Origin: Pseudomonas bubulae | GTDB lineage: Bacteria > Pseudomonadota > Gammaproteobacteria > Pseudomonadales > Pseudomonadaceae | Reading direction: 5' to 3' | DNA length: 64,000 bases | Assembly: GCF_037023725.1 (NCBI RefSeq) | Contig: NZ_CP146077.1 | Location: 1,587,001 to 1,651,000, forward strand | Shown here: one piece after another, positions 17,869-26,279 of the stretch | Position numbering within the stretch: position 1 is the stretch's first letter | Layout of the letters: every line of letters begins with the position of its first letter | The notes under the pieces: model-generated | What the model saw: the letters and a program-made list of their open reading frames with translations, nothing else | Told to the model about the DNA's origin: nothing | The model's database searches: none | Position numbers and translations under genes: made by a program

Positions 17869-19131
17869 ATGCTCGCCCCCGTTCAGTTATTGTCCGCAAC
17901 ACGCCAGAACCTCTGGCGTCTTACGTTTATCCGCATGTTGGTGCTGGCCGCGCAAGCGGGTTCAGTGGGCTTTGCCTATCTGTTCAACCTGCTGCCGCTG
18001 CCCTGGTTCCAGCTGAGTATCACCCTCGGTTTTTCCATGCTGTTGTGCGCGTTTACCGCAATCCGGTTGCGCACCACCTGGCCGGTGACTGAGCTGGAAT
18101 ATGCGCTGCAACTGGCCTGTGACCTGTTTATCCACAGTGCCCTGCTGTACTTTTCGGGTGGCTCGGCCAACCCGTTTGTTTCGTATTATCTGGTGCCGCT
18201 GACCATCGCCGCCGTCACGCTGCCCTGGCGCTATTCGCTGGTGCTGACCGGGATTGCGCTGGCGCTGTATACGCTGCTGTTGATGCAGTTCTACCCTATA
18301 GATACCGTGCCGTTCTTTCGCGAAAAGCTGCAGATTTATGGCATGTGGTTGAGTTTTGCGCTGTCTGCGGCCGTGATTACATTTTTTGCAGCCAAGATGG
18401 GCGAAGAGCTGCGCCGTCAGGAAGAACTGCGCGCCCTGCGCCGTGAAGAAGGCCTGCGCGACCAGCAATTGCTGGCCGTGGCCACGCAGGCGGCCGGTGC
18501 AGCCCATGAACTGGGGACGCCGTTGTCGACCATGAGCGTGCTGCTCAAGGAGATGCGTCGCGATCACCTTGACCCGGATTTGCAGGACGATCTGAGCGTG
18601 CTTCAGGATCAGGTCAAACTGTGTAAGGAAACCCTGCAGCAACTGGTGCGCGCAGCCGAGGCCAACCGTCGGCTGGCGATCGAGGTTCAGGACGTTACGC
18701 AATGGCTGGATGAGGCCCTGAACCGCTGGCACTTGATGCGGCCTGAAGCCACTTATCGCTTCCAGTGCCTGGGCCACGCGCCGGTTCCGCGCCTGGCGCC
18801 GCCACCTGACTTGACCCAGGCGCTGCTCAACCTGCTCAACAATGCCGCCGATGCCTGCCCGGAAGGGCTGGAAGTGACAGTCGACTGGGATGCGGTTGAT
18901 CTGACAATCAGTATTCGTGACCACGGTCCGGGTGTACCGTTGGCCATCGCCGAACAAATCGGCAAACCCTTTTTTACTACCAAGGGCAAAGGCTTCGGTC
19001 TGGGCCTATTCTTGAGCAAGGCCAGCGTGACCCGCGCTGGCGGCTCGGTAAAACTCTACAGTCATGAGGATGGCGGTACGCTCACTGAGCTGCGCCTGCC
19101 ACGTGTCGCCCGAGGAAATGAAAATGAGTGA
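17869..19131 (+). CDS. roxS: Redox-responsive sensor histidine kinase RoxS (RegB/PrrB family)
   Basis: This 420-residue kinase has six predicted membrane spans in the first 170 residues, containing GGSANPF, the RegB-family quinone-binding heptad GGxxNPF. The H-box is AAGAAHELGTPLSTMSVL; ATP-binding boxes are NNAADACPEG, DHGPGVP and GKGFGLGLFLS. A cysteine in QVKLCKETLQQL occupies the place of the redox-active cysteine of RegB. RoxS reports respiratory-chain redox state and phosphorylates RoxR, which in Pseudomonas controls the cyanide-insensitive oxidase and other genes. ATG 17869 follows AGGAGA; the longer frame to 17782 lacks a site. It overlaps roxR by eight bases. Confidence 0.95.
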   Translation: MLAPVQLLSATRQNLWRLTFIRMLVLAAQAGSVGFAYLFNLLPLPWFQLSITLGFSMLLCAFTAIRLRTTWPVTELEYALQLACDLFIHSALLYFSGGSANPFVSYYLVPLTIAAVTLPWRYSLVLTGIALALYTLLLMQFYPIDTVPFFREKLQIYGMWLSFALSAAVITFFAAKMGEELRRQEELRALRREEGLRDQQLLAVATQAAGAAHELGTPLSTMSVLLKEMRRDHLDPDLQDDLSVLQDQVKLCKETLQQLVRAAEANRRLAIEVQDVTQWLDEALNRWHLMRPEATYRFQCLGHAPVPRLAPPPDLTQALLNLLNNAADACPEGLEVTVDWDAVDLTISIRDHGPGVPLAIAEQIGKPFFTTKGKGFGLGLFLSKASVTRAGGSVKLYSHEDGGTLTELRLPRVARGNENE

Positions 19132-19684
19132 AGAAATTCAGGTCGAAGGCGAAGAACTGCCGCATTTGTTGTTGGTAGATGACGACGCCACTTTTACCCG
19201 TGTGATGGCTCGCGCCATGAGCCGACGCGGTTTTCGCGTGAGCACGGCAGGTTCCGCCGAAGAGGGGCTGATCTTGGCACAACAGGATCTGCCCGATTTT
19301 GCCGCGCTGGATCTGAAAATGGACGGCGATTCCGGCCTGGTCCTGCTGCCCAAGCTGCTGGAACTCGACCCGGAGATGCGGGTGGTGATCCTCACCGGTT
19401 ATTCGAGCATCGCCACCGCCGTTGAGGCGATCAAGCGCGGAGCCTGCAACTACCTGTGCAAACCAGCCGATGCCGATGACGTGCTCGCCGCCTTGCTGTC
19501 CCAGCATGCCGACCTGGAAACCCTGGTGCCGGACAACCCGATGTCGGTTGACCGCCTGCAGTGGGAACACATCCAGCGCGTGCTGGGTGAGCATGAAGGC
19601 AATATTTCGGCCACTGCCCGCGCCCTGGGCATGCATCGGCGTACCTTGCAGCGCAAATTGCAGAAGCGTCCGGTGCGACGCTGA
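19124..19684 (+). CDS. roxR: Redox response regulator RoxR (RegA/PrrA family)
   Basis: This 186-residue regulator has an N-terminal receiver: VDDD acidic pocket, phospho-Asp in AALDLKMDGDSG, and the conserved Lys in YLCKPADADD. The C-terminus is a Fis-type helix-turn-helix, NISATARALGMHRRTLQRKL. Both match RegA/PrrA/RoxR, including the short size. It acts in the cytoplasm as the DNA-binding partner of RoxS. ATG 19124 follows GAGGAAATGA and sits inside the end of roxS, so the two are translationally coupled. Confidence 0.96.
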   Translation: MSEEIQVEGEELPHLLLVDDDATFTRVMARAMSRRGFRVSTAGSAEEGLILAQQDLPDFAALDLKMDGDSGLVLLPKLLELDPEMRVVILTGYSSIATAVEAIKRGACNYLCKPADADDVLAALLSQHADLETLVPDNPMSVDRLQWEHIQRVLGEHEGNISATARALGMHRRTLQRKLQKRPVRR

Positions 19685-19689
19685 ACGGG

Positions 19690-19734
19690 AGCTGTAGCAT
19701 TTGCATTGCGCCTTGCATGCTGACGGCTACAGCT
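19690..19734. other. Short inverted repeat after roxR
   Basis: AGCTGTAGC (19690-19698) and GCTACAGCT (19726-19734) are perfect inverted arms 27 bp apart. No T-tract follows, so it is not a clear terminator; it may be a decayed palindromic repeat. Confidence 0.45.
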
Positions 19735-19824
19735 TCTAACCTGTAACAAGACGTGTCCCAGCGTCGTGGGCCGGTTGTCCTGACCGGCTTGCAGGTTGCT
19801 CTTTACTCCGAACGAGCCTGAACG

Positions 19825-21540
19825 ATGAATCAGAACGCCGAGCCTTCTGTCGTGAATGATGCTGTGCGTGGGGATTTCATCCCTCGGGTGTGGCGCCTCA
19901 TAACCCCCTACTGGCGCAGCGAAGAACGCGCCAGGGCGTGGTTGCTGTTGATCGCCGTGGTTGCCTTGTCGCTGGTCAGCGTGGGCATTTCGGTGTGGAT
20001 CAACCACTGGTACAAGGACTTCTACAATGCCCTGGAAAACAAGGACGCCAAGGCGTTCTGGAGCCTGATCGGCTACTTCGGCATCATTGCCGCGGCGGGT
20101 ATTGTCGGCGCGGTGTATCGGCTCTATTTGACCCAGATGCTGACCATTCGCTGGCGCCGCTGGCTTACCGAGCAGCACTTCGCACGCTGGCTGGCCCACA
20201 AGAACTATTACCAGCTGGAGCAGGGCGGCTATACCGACAACCCTGACCAGCGCATCAGTGAAGATATCAATTCGTTCACCGACAGCACCTTGACCCTGGG
20301 CCTGGGGCTGATCCGTAACGTGGTCAGCCTGGTGTCGTTTTCGATCATCCTGTGGGGCGTTTCGGGCAGCATCGAAGTCTTTGGCATCACCATCCCCGGC
20401 TATATGTTCTGGTGCGCGCTGTTGTATGCCGCCGTGGGCAGTTGGCTGGCGCATCTGATCGGTCGGCGGCTGATTGGCTTGAGCAACCAGCAACAGCGCT
20501 TCGAAGCTGACTTGCGTTTCTCGATGGTGCGGGTGCGCGAGAATGCCGAGAGCATTGCCTTGTACAACGGCGAAGCCAATGAGCATGAGCAACTGAGCAC
20601 GCGTTTCAACAAGGTCTGGAAAAACTTCTGGACGCAAATGAAGGTACAAAAACGCCTGACGTTTTTCACCGCCGGTTACTCGCAGATCGCCATTATCTTT
20701 CCGTTTATCGTCGCGGCCCCGCGTTACTTTTCCGGCAAGATCGAGCTGGGTGAGCTGATGCAAATCAACTCGGCCTTCAGCAATGTGCAAGAGAACTTCA
20801 GCTGGTTTATCGATGCCTACGTGACTCTGGCGGCATGGCGTGCCACCTGCGACCGGTTGCTGAGTTTTCGTCAGGCCATGACCGACAACGAGCAGCGCAG
20901 CCCGGCGATTGATGTGCAGCATCTGGGCGAAAACTTGCAGATCCATGACTTGAGCCTGGATCTGGCCGATGGTCGCCCGCTGCTGCGTGACGCCAGCCTG
21001 CAGGTGCAGGAGGGTGAGAGGCTGATGCTCAGCGGTCGCTCCGGCAGTGGTAAGAGTACCTTGCTGCGGGCGATGGGCGGGCTTTGGCCTCGAGGGGGCG
21101 GGGCGATCCGCATGCCCCGCGAGCGTGCGCTGTTTCTGCCGCAAAAACCCTACTTGCCCATAGGCACCTTGCGCGATGCCCTGAGTTATCCACAGACCGG
21201 GGACACCTACACCCTTGAGCGTTATGAAGAGGTGCTGCGTACTTGCCGGCTTGAGCACCTGATTCCCAAGCTTGATGAGATCAATCACTGGCAACGCTTG
21301 CTGTCCGGTGGTGAGCAGCAGCGCCTGGCTTTTGCCCGCGCGCTGCTGTATCGCCCGCAGTGGCTGTATATGGATGAATCAACCTCGGCAATGGACGAGG
21401 AAGACGAGGCCATGGTGTACCAGGCCCTGATCGATCAACTGCCGGGCTTGAGCATTGTCAGCGTGGGCCATCGCAGCAGCCTGGCGCGCTTTCATCCGCA
21501 GCATGTGCGGATCGTGGCGGGGCAACTGGTTGCACAGTAG
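19825..21540 (+). CDS. SbmA/YddA-like ABC transporter, fused permease and ATPase
   Basis: This 571-residue half-transporter should work as a homodimer in the inner membrane. The N-terminal ~330 residues form an ABC_membrane_2 domain (SbmA/BacA-like), with WINHWYKDFYNALENKDAKAF and the basic helix LTIRWRRWLTEQHFARWL, both hallmarks of the YddA group. The C-terminal ATPase has Walker A SGRSGSGKSTLL, signature LSGGEQQRLAFARAL and Walker B WLYMDESTSAMDEE. Bacterial relatives handle peptides, vitamin B12 or unknown substrates. It is on the same strand as roxSR but 140 bp away, so co-regulation is only possible. Substrate unknown. Confidence 0.88.
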   Translation: MNQNAEPSVVNDAVRGDFIPRVWRLITPYWRSEERARAWLLLIAVVALSLVSVGISVWINHWYKDFYNALENKDAKAFWSLIGYFGIIAAAGIVGAVYRLYLTQMLTIRWRRWLTEQHFARWLAHKNYYQLEQGGYTDNPDQRISEDINSFTDSTLTLGLGLIRNVVSLVSFSIILWGVSGSIEVFGITIPGYMFWCALLYAAVGSWLAHLIGRRLIGLSNQQQRFEADLRFSMVRVRENAESIALYNGEANEHEQLSTRFNKVWKNFWTQMKVQKRLTFFTAGYSQIAIIFPFIVAAPRYFSGKIELGELMQINSAFSNVQENFSWFIDAYVTLAAWRATCDRLLSFRQAMTDNEQRSPAIDVQHLGENLQIHDLSLDLADGRPLLRDASLQVQEGERLMLSGRSGSGKSTLLRAMGGLWPRGGGAIRMPRERALFLPQKPYLPIGTLRDALSYPQTGDTYTLERYEEVLRTCRLEHLIPKLDEINHWQRLLSGGEQQRLAFARALLYRPQWLYMDESTSAMDEEDEAMVYQALIDQLPGLSIVSVGHRSSLARFHPQHVRIVAGQLVAQ

Positions 21541-21595
21541 AAGAGGCGGGCGCGCGACATGCTAGAGTGCTGCTTCCCGCTTTCTGGAACCTGAC

Positions 21596-22090
21596 ATGAG
21601 TCTTCTATTTCGCAGTGTTGCCCTGAGCCTGCTGCTGGCAAGCTTGCCTCTGGCGGCGGCTCCTGTGGCCACACCGCTGTTGCACGGGCAGTTTCTGCCT
21701 GCCGATGATCTGCAAGTGCGCAGCGAAGTGCCCGAGCAACAGCAGTTGATGCTGGTGACTTCGTACTCGGTGGTGGTGGGTAGCCAGCGCCAGTCCAATC
21801 AGCAGCCTATCCCGGTGACTTCGCCACTGCTGGTGCGCTTGAAGGGCAAGCCGATGAGCCAGGGCGCTACCGTGCGCCAGGTGCTGATTTCATTTGATGG
21901 CGAAAGCAAAAGCCTGAAAAAGCCCGTGTTCGACAGCAAGACGCGAACCCTGAGCTTGTCTTATCCACAGAGCCAGTATCGGGTCGTGATTGATTTGCTG
22001 CGCAATGACACGCTTTATGTCCAGTTCTTGACCTATGCCAATGGCCATATTTGGGCCGACTTGCATACCGGCAGCGTGCGCGCACGATAA
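21596..22090 (+). CDS. Exported protein of unknown function
   Basis: I do not recognise a named domain in this 164-residue protein. It has a signal peptide (MSLLFRSVALSLLLASLPLA, cleavage near AAA-PVA). The mature part is mostly predicted beta structure and contains a Lys-rich SFDGESKSLKKPVFDSK stretch. It lies 55 bp after the ABC transporter and 51 bp before the PA4642-type gene. The neighbourhood of mqo in P. aeruginosa has a small unknown gene in the same place (PA4641, recalled), so it may be the orthologue. Confidence 0.75.
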   Translation: MSLLFRSVALSLLLASLPLAAAPVATPLLHGQFLPADDLQVRSEVPEQQQLMLVTSYSVVVGSQRQSNQQPIPVTSPLLVRLKGKPMSQGATVRQVLISFDGESKSLKKPVFDSKTRTLSLSYPQSQYRVVIDLLRNDTLYVQFLTYANGHIWADLHTGSVRAR

Positions 22091-22141
22091 GCCTTGGGTA
22101 AACTGCGGGCCCCGTGAAGTATCAACAGGCTGGAGCCGGAC

Positions 22142-22429
22142 ATGCGTAAAGACAAAAAGCAGTTGATTGGTGACGAGATCGGCGACGAGCAGATCAAGTT
22201 GTTCCTGGACTTTGAGCCTGTGGACGCTACTTCACCGTCGCTGCACAAACTGATCAAGGCTTATCGTGGCCTGCGCATCGATGACTTCGGGCGCTTCCTG
22301 GCTTTCTTCAAGGAAGCTGGCTACGACCTGGATGGCAAAGACGAACAGGGTCAGACGTTCGTGGACATCATCAAGGACCAGCGCAATGCTGACGACTACA
22401 TCGAGCTGATCAACCAGGCTCGCGGTTGA
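22142..22429 (+). CDS. PA4642 family protein, function unknown
   Basis: This 95-residue cytoplasmic protein begins MRKDKKQLIGDEIGDEQIKL and is charged, with helical segments DDFGRFLAFFKEAGYDLDGK and IKDQRNADDYIELINQA. It resembles the uncharacterised PA4642 family, whose gene neighbours mqo in Pseudomonas, as here. The start ATG follows TGGAG. No function is known. Confidence 0.78.
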   Translation: MRKDKKQLIGDEIGDEQIKLFLDFEPVDATSPSLHKLIKAYRGLRIDDFGRFLAFFKEAGYDLDGKDEQGQTFVDIIKDQRNADDYIELINQARG

Positions 22430-22469
22430 TCCACACCCTTTAGATACTCTGTTGCAGGTCAAGCCCTAT

Positions 22470-22522
22470 TGTGGGAGCGAGCCTGCTCGCGAACGACCTT
22501 CGCGAGCAGGCTCGCTCCCACA
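22470..22522. repeat. REP palindrome pair (GTGGGAGCGAGCCTGCTCGCGAA family)
   Basis: TGTGGGAGCGAGCCTGCTCG(CGAA) and its exact inverted copy are separated by only about 5 bp, giving a 53-bp near-perfect palindrome. It is just downstream of the PA4642-type gene. Confidence 0.93.
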
Positions 22523-22624
22523 GCTGCAGTGTTCCTGCAGCTGCTACGGATCTTGTTTCATGTTCTGATTCACGAGTTACCTTGCATTGGGCTTACGCCT
22601 TTGCAGTGCCCCGAATCAGGGCAA

Positions 22625-22665
22625 CAAAAAAGCCCCTCGCCCTGAAACAGGGCGAGGGGCTTTTT
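22625..22665. terminator. Bidirectional terminator between the PA4642-type gene and mqo
   Basis: A 16-bp perfect stem AAAGCCCCTCGCCCTG / CAGGGCGAGGGGCTTT (22629-22644, 22648-22663) with AAA loop is flanked by A-tract and T-tract, so it can stop both convergent transcripts. Confidence 0.94.
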
Positions 22666-22691
22666 ATGACGCATGAAACGTCAATGTTGCA

Positions 22692-24200
22692 TTAAGCGAT
22701 ACTGGTGCTGGCTGTTTTAGGCGTAACCAGTTCCAGCAGCTCGGAGTTGCGGGTGCTGATTTCGCGGTACAGGTCGGCGTCGGTTTCGAGGACCTTTTCC
22801 CGTGCAGGGAAGATTTCCTTGAGCTTGGTCGCCCACTCGCCCGTGGCTTTCTGCGCAAAGCAGCGCTCGATCAGGTCCAGCATGATCGAAACGGTTACCG
22901 AGGCGCCCGGCGAAGCCCCCAGCAGAGCGGCCAGCGAACCGTCTTTGGCCGCAACCAGTTCGGTACCGAACTGCAGCACACCGCCTTTTTTCGGGTCTTT
23001 CTTGATGATCTGTACCCGTTGCCCGGCAATCTCAAGACGCCAGTCTTCAGCCTTGGCCTGTGGATAGAAACGACGCAGGGACTCCAGGCGTTGTTCCATC
23101 GACTGGCGCACTTCGCTGACCAGGTACTTGGTCAGGTCCATGTTGTCGCGAGCCACGGCCAGCATCGGCCCGATATTGCCCAGACGGATCGACATCGGCA
23201 GGTCAAGGAACGAACCATGCTTGAGGAACTTGGTGGTGAAACCGGCATAAGGTCCGAACAGCAGCGACTTTTTGCCATCGACCACACGGGTGTCCAGGTG
23301 CGGCACCGACATCGGCGGAGAGCCGACGGCAGCCTGGCTGTAAACCTTGGCCTGATGCAGCTTGACCACTTCCGGGTTATCGCAACGCAGCCATTGGCCG
23401 CTGACCGGGAAGCCGCCATAGCCTTTGCTTTCTTCGATGCCCGAGGCTTGCAGCAGCGGCAAGGCCGCGCCACCGGCGCCCAGGAATACGAACTTGGCAT
23501 CAACGTGGCGAGTATTGCCGCTGTTGGTGTCCTTGATGCTTACTGTCCAGCCGTTACCGTTACGCTTGAGGCCGGTGACTTTTTTGCTGTACTTGATCTG
23601 GGTGTCCGGTGCACTGGCCAGATGCTTGAGCAGTTGCTGGGTCAGGGCGCCGAAGTTGACATCGGTGCCATGTTCCACGCGGGTGGCCGAGATGAGCTGA
23701 TCCGCAGGGCGGCCCGGCATCATCAGGGGCATCCACTCGGTCATTTTGGCCTTGTCTTCGGTGTATTCCATGTCGGCAAACGCATGGTGCTTGCTCAGCA
23801 CGTCAAAGCGTTTTTTCAGGAACGACACGCCTTTTTCACCTTCAACGTAGCTCAGGTGAGGAACCGGGCTGATGAAGGACTTGCAGGAACCGAAGGTGCC
23901 TTTTTGCGCCAGGTAGGCCCAAAACTGTTTCGACACTTCGAACTGGGCATTGATATGCACAGCCTTTTTGATGTCGATCGAACCATCAGCCGCCTGCGGC
24001 GTGTAGTTCAGCTCACAAAGGCCGGCGTGACCGGTGCCTGCGTTGTTCCACGGGTTGGAACTCTCCGCAGCACCTGAGTCCATTTGCTCAACAACTTCCA
24101 GCTTAATGCCGGGGTCGAGCTCTTTGAGCAGTACGGCGAGGGTGGCACTCATGATGCCCGCCCCAACCAGTACTACGTCGACTGCTTCGTTATGCGCCAT
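22692..24200 (-). CDS. mqo: Malate:quinone oxidoreductase
   Basis: This peripheral membrane FAD enzyme oxidises L-malate to oxaloacetate in the TCA cycle and passes electrons to the quinone pool. The 502-residue length is normal. The N-terminal FAD-binding fold reads [19 protein letters not shown]; other Mqo marks are [18 protein letters not shown] and [19 protein letters not shown] 24200 follows GGAG and gives the canonical [15 protein letters not shown]; the longer frame to 24320 is rejected. Two Mqo paralogues are usual in Pseudomonas; this synteny suggests the PA4640 (mqoB) type. Confidence 0.96.
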   Translation of the reverse strand: MAHNEAVDVVLVGAGIMSATLAVLLKELDPGIKLEVVEQMDSGAAESSNPWNNAGTGHAGLCELNYTPQAADGSIDIKKAVHINAQFEVSKQFWAYLAQKGTFGSCKSFISPVPHLSYVEGEKGVSFLKKRFDVLSKHHAFADMEYTEDKAKMTEWMPLMMPGRPADQLISATRVEHGTDVNFGALTQQLLKHLASAPDTQIKYSKKVTGLKRNGNGWTVSIKDTNSGNTRHVDAKFVFLGAGGAALPLLQASGIEESKGYGGFPVSGQWLRCDNPEVVKLHQAKVYSQAAVGSPPMSVPHLDTRVVDGKKSLLFGPYAGFTTKFLKHGSFLDLPMSIRLGNIGPMLAVARDNMDLTKYLVSEVRQSMEQRLESLRRFYPQAKAEDWRLEIAGQRVQIIKKDPKKGGVLQFGTELVAAKDGSLAALLGASPGASVTVSIMLDLIERCFAQKATGEWATKLKEIFPAREKVLETDADLYREISTRNSELLELVTPKTASTSIA

Positions 24201-24893
24201 TAACGCGTCTCCAAAATCTACGGCACCAAATTGACGGCATAGCTGCCAGGTGTCCGGGGCGTGGTTCTGATTAGCCCCGGGCCACTCATGGCCAGGATCG
24301 CCATGTCCGATTCTTCGCAATTTCTTGCAACTTTAGCGGACGCCACCAACCGGGCCTTCAAGGTTCATATGAACGCATTTCAGTACTCGGGAGGCAATTC
24401 GACTTAATGTCTAGAGCGTCCGTTTGTGCAACCAAATCCGTAAGCGGACAGGCTTTCAGTCTCGTGCTGTGGAGCCGACTTCGATCCTGCTTGGTGAGGC
24501 AATATCAGACGCTAATGGTGCATGTTCAGACGCAAAACTTTTCATTTGCTCGCCACACTCTTGTGAAGTTGTGAAACCCGTTTTTTTCACGCTCTCTTGA
24601 AGACGTGAACCTCAAAAAAGGGCTACCGCACGCTGGGCACCGAACCAGTGGCCGAGCGTTGTGGCAGCTCTGGCAGACCATGCAGAAAGTGGGGGTTACG
24701 CAATGAAATTCAAGCGCGCCAGCTTCACATGATCTGTGTGGGCGGCTCTCTGTGGGCGGTTTTGGGGTGCCAATACAAGCGCATTAGCGATGTTGCGGGG
24801 CCCGATCAGGAGACGTCCTTATAATCGGGGGGAGATTGTAGCGAAGAAACGTGGGCAATTGATCCTGTTAAATGACTTTTATTGGTGCGCCGT
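24201..24893. other. Gene-free region upstream of mqo, with a 12-bp perfect palindrome
   Basis: About 690 bp without a credible gene on either strand. A perfect palindrome GTTCATATGAAC lies at 24363-24374, 163 bp before the mqo start, and could be an operator. A TATAAT occurs on the plus strand at 24820-24825 but no good -35 box accompanies it. Nothing else is recognised. Confidence 0.5.
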
Positions 24894-25127
24894 TCAGAGG
24901 CCCGGCAGCGGGTGCCCTGACGAATGCCTTGCGGGCGAGGCAATACGGGCGTTGGCAGGTAGCACCTGGTGCAACCAGTTAAGGCGGATTTCTTCGATTT
25001 CGACCCAGCTGTCGCCGACCGGCGGTTGTTTGCACTGCTTGAAGGCCTGGCAGCGACCTGCCGAATCCAGGCGGGCGAAGCAGCGCTCGGGGCGGTTGAA
25101 GCCGAGCAGGGTCAAGAGCATGTTCAT
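24894..25127 (-). CDS. Small conserved-looking hypothetical protein
   Basis: From ATG 25127, preceded by an AGGTG ribosome site, this encodes 77 residues. The segment RPERCFARLDSAGRCQAFKQ followed by SWVEIEEIRLNWLHQVLP looks like real coding sequence, with balanced codon use and a cysteine trio. I do not recognise a family. The ORF could begin at 25214, but that start has no ribosome site and an unlikely N-terminus. A plus-strand ORF over the same bases reads as noise. Confidence 0.6.
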   Translation of the reverse strand: MNMLLTLLGFNRPERCFARLDSAGRCQAFKQCKQPPVGDSWVEIEEIRLNWLHQVLPANARIASPARHSSGHPLPGL

Positions 25128-25283
25128 GGCGGCACCTGTTGAGTCAGTCGTCGAGACTATGCCCTGTGCAGGTGACATACGGATGAATTGGCGATGACAG
25201 GCGGGTGACGGCAAGCCGCTAGTTCGCAGGCGTCCGGCACCCTATACTGACGGCCTGTTATACCCAGTCCTGGAGAGATAAGC

Positions 25284-25868
25284 ATGTTGCAACGCCTGTT
25301 GTTCGGTTTGATTACTGTGACCAGTTTGACCCTGGTCGGCTGCGCCCACAGCCCGCAACAACTCAGCCCGCAACCCAAGCTGACCACCCAGCTTGCGCCA
25401 GTGGGTCGTGGCCAGCCGGTGGTTGTGCGTGTGGTGGACGGTCGTCCTTCCCCAACCCTGGGGACCCGTGGTGGCATGTACCCCGAGACCAGCGCGATCA
25501 GCGTCAGCAGTGCCGACCTGGTTCCCAAGCTGCAAGCCCAGGCTGAAGCAGCCGTGCGCTTGCTGGGTTTCACTCCGACAGCCAATGCGATGAACGCGCC
25601 AACGCTGACCGTGACCCTGGCCGAACTCAAGTATCAGTCGCCCAAGGACACCATGTACGTGACTGAAGCCACCATTGGCGCGACCTTCCGTTCCGATGTG
25701 AAGAACGGTGGTCGTACCTACAGCGGCCGTTATGGCGCGTCCCTGGATCAGCGCTTCGGCATGGCGCCGAACCAGGAGACCAACACCAAGCTGGTGAGCG
25801 ATGTGTTGAGTGATGCCCTGACCCGTGTGTTCAAGGACCCGTCCATCGGTCGTTTGCTCAGCGAGTAA
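25284..25868 (+). CDS. YajG family outer-membrane lipoprotein
   Basis: This 194-residue lipoprotein has a lipobox LTLVGC with acylated Cys20. The mature domain matches the YajG family: VVVRVVDGRPSPTLGTRGG near the start and LTVTLAELKYQ in the middle. E. coli yajG is uncharacterised; the family is presumed outer membrane. A TATACT -10 box lies at 25243-25248, 36 bp before the ATG. A strong hairpin terminator follows 12 bp after the stop. It is a single-gene unit. Confidence 0.85.
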   Translation: MLQRLLFGLITVTSLTLVGCAHSPQQLSPQPKLTTQLAPVGRGQPVVVRVVDGRPSPTLGTRGGMYPETSAISVSSADLVPKLQAQAEAAVRLLGFTPTANAMNAPTLTVTLAELKYQSPKDTMYVTEATIGATFRSDVKNGGRTYSGRYGASLDQRFGMAPNQETNTKLVSDVLSDALTRVFKDPSIGRLLSE

Positions 25869-25880
25869 GCCGGTAAAATA

Positions 25881-25913
25881 AAAAGCCCGAACTCAGTGAG
25901 CTCGGGCTTTTTT
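25881..25913. terminator. Terminator shared by the yajG-like gene and the convergent small gene
   Basis: Stem AAAGCCCGA / TCGGGCTTT (25882-25890, 25902-25910), extended inside by CTC/GAG, with A-tract on the left and T-tract on the right. Confidence 0.9.
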
Positions 25914-25926
25914 GTGTTCGAAACAT

Positions 25927-26133
25927 TCAGGCCGCTTCGGCATACAGCTCCAGCCGGCTGACGCCGGTGAGCAGGTCTGTCTCGGGCAGGTCGGCATGGG
26001 CGTGGCCGCTCAGGGCGCAGTAAACCAGCCAGTGGCGGTCTTGCACGTTAAAGGCCAAACCCTCGATCAATGCCTGTTGTTCGTCGCTGGGCGCGATAAG
26101 GTAAAGGCGGTCCTGGTTTTCTGCGTGCAGCAT
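25927..26133 (-). CDS. Small hypothetical protein (68 residues)
   Basis: This short cytoplasmic protein starts MLHAENQDRLYLIAPSDEQQ and continues with an aromatic, beta-like segment RHWLVYCALSGHAH. The ATG follows a GGAG site. No named domain is recognised. The coding look is good and it ends at a terminator shared with the yajG-like gene, which supports a real unit. Confidence 0.65.
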   Translation of the reverse strand: MLHAENQDRLYLIAPSDEQQALIEGLAFNVQDRHWLVYCALSGHAHADLPETDLLTGVSRLELYAEAA

Positions 26134-26215
26134 GACAAGCTCCGTGTCGGTGTCGAGGGGCCACAGAGTGGCCTCTCAATATGACGATACGGTGACAGCA
26201 GAATTTAAGCCCTTC

Positions 26216-26267
26216 TGTGGGAGCGAGCCTGCTCGCGAACAACCTTCGCGAGCAGGCTCGCTCCCAC
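26216..26267. repeat. REP palindrome pair (GTGGGAGCGAGCCTGCTCGCGAA family)
   Basis: TGTGGGAGCGAGCCTGCTCG(CGAA) faces its inverted copy across about 5 bp. It is nearly identical to the copy at 22470 and lies 13 bp past the acyltransferase stop. Confidence 0.93.
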
Positions 26268-26279
26268 GGGTTTATTGGG

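Noticed and set aside
19450..21294. 614-residue minus-strand ORF over the YddA-like transporter
   Set aside because: Opposite frame of a gene with intact Walker A, signature and Walker B motifs; no domain seen.
24820..24825. TATAAT on the plus strand in the mqo upstream gap
   Set aside because: No acceptable -35 box and no gene downstream on that strand.
24736..25197. 153-residue plus-strand ORF in the gap after mqo
   Set aside because: GTG start without a ribosome site and a composition rich in Arg, Ser and Cys without a domain; the minus-strand 77-residue frame is more gene-like.
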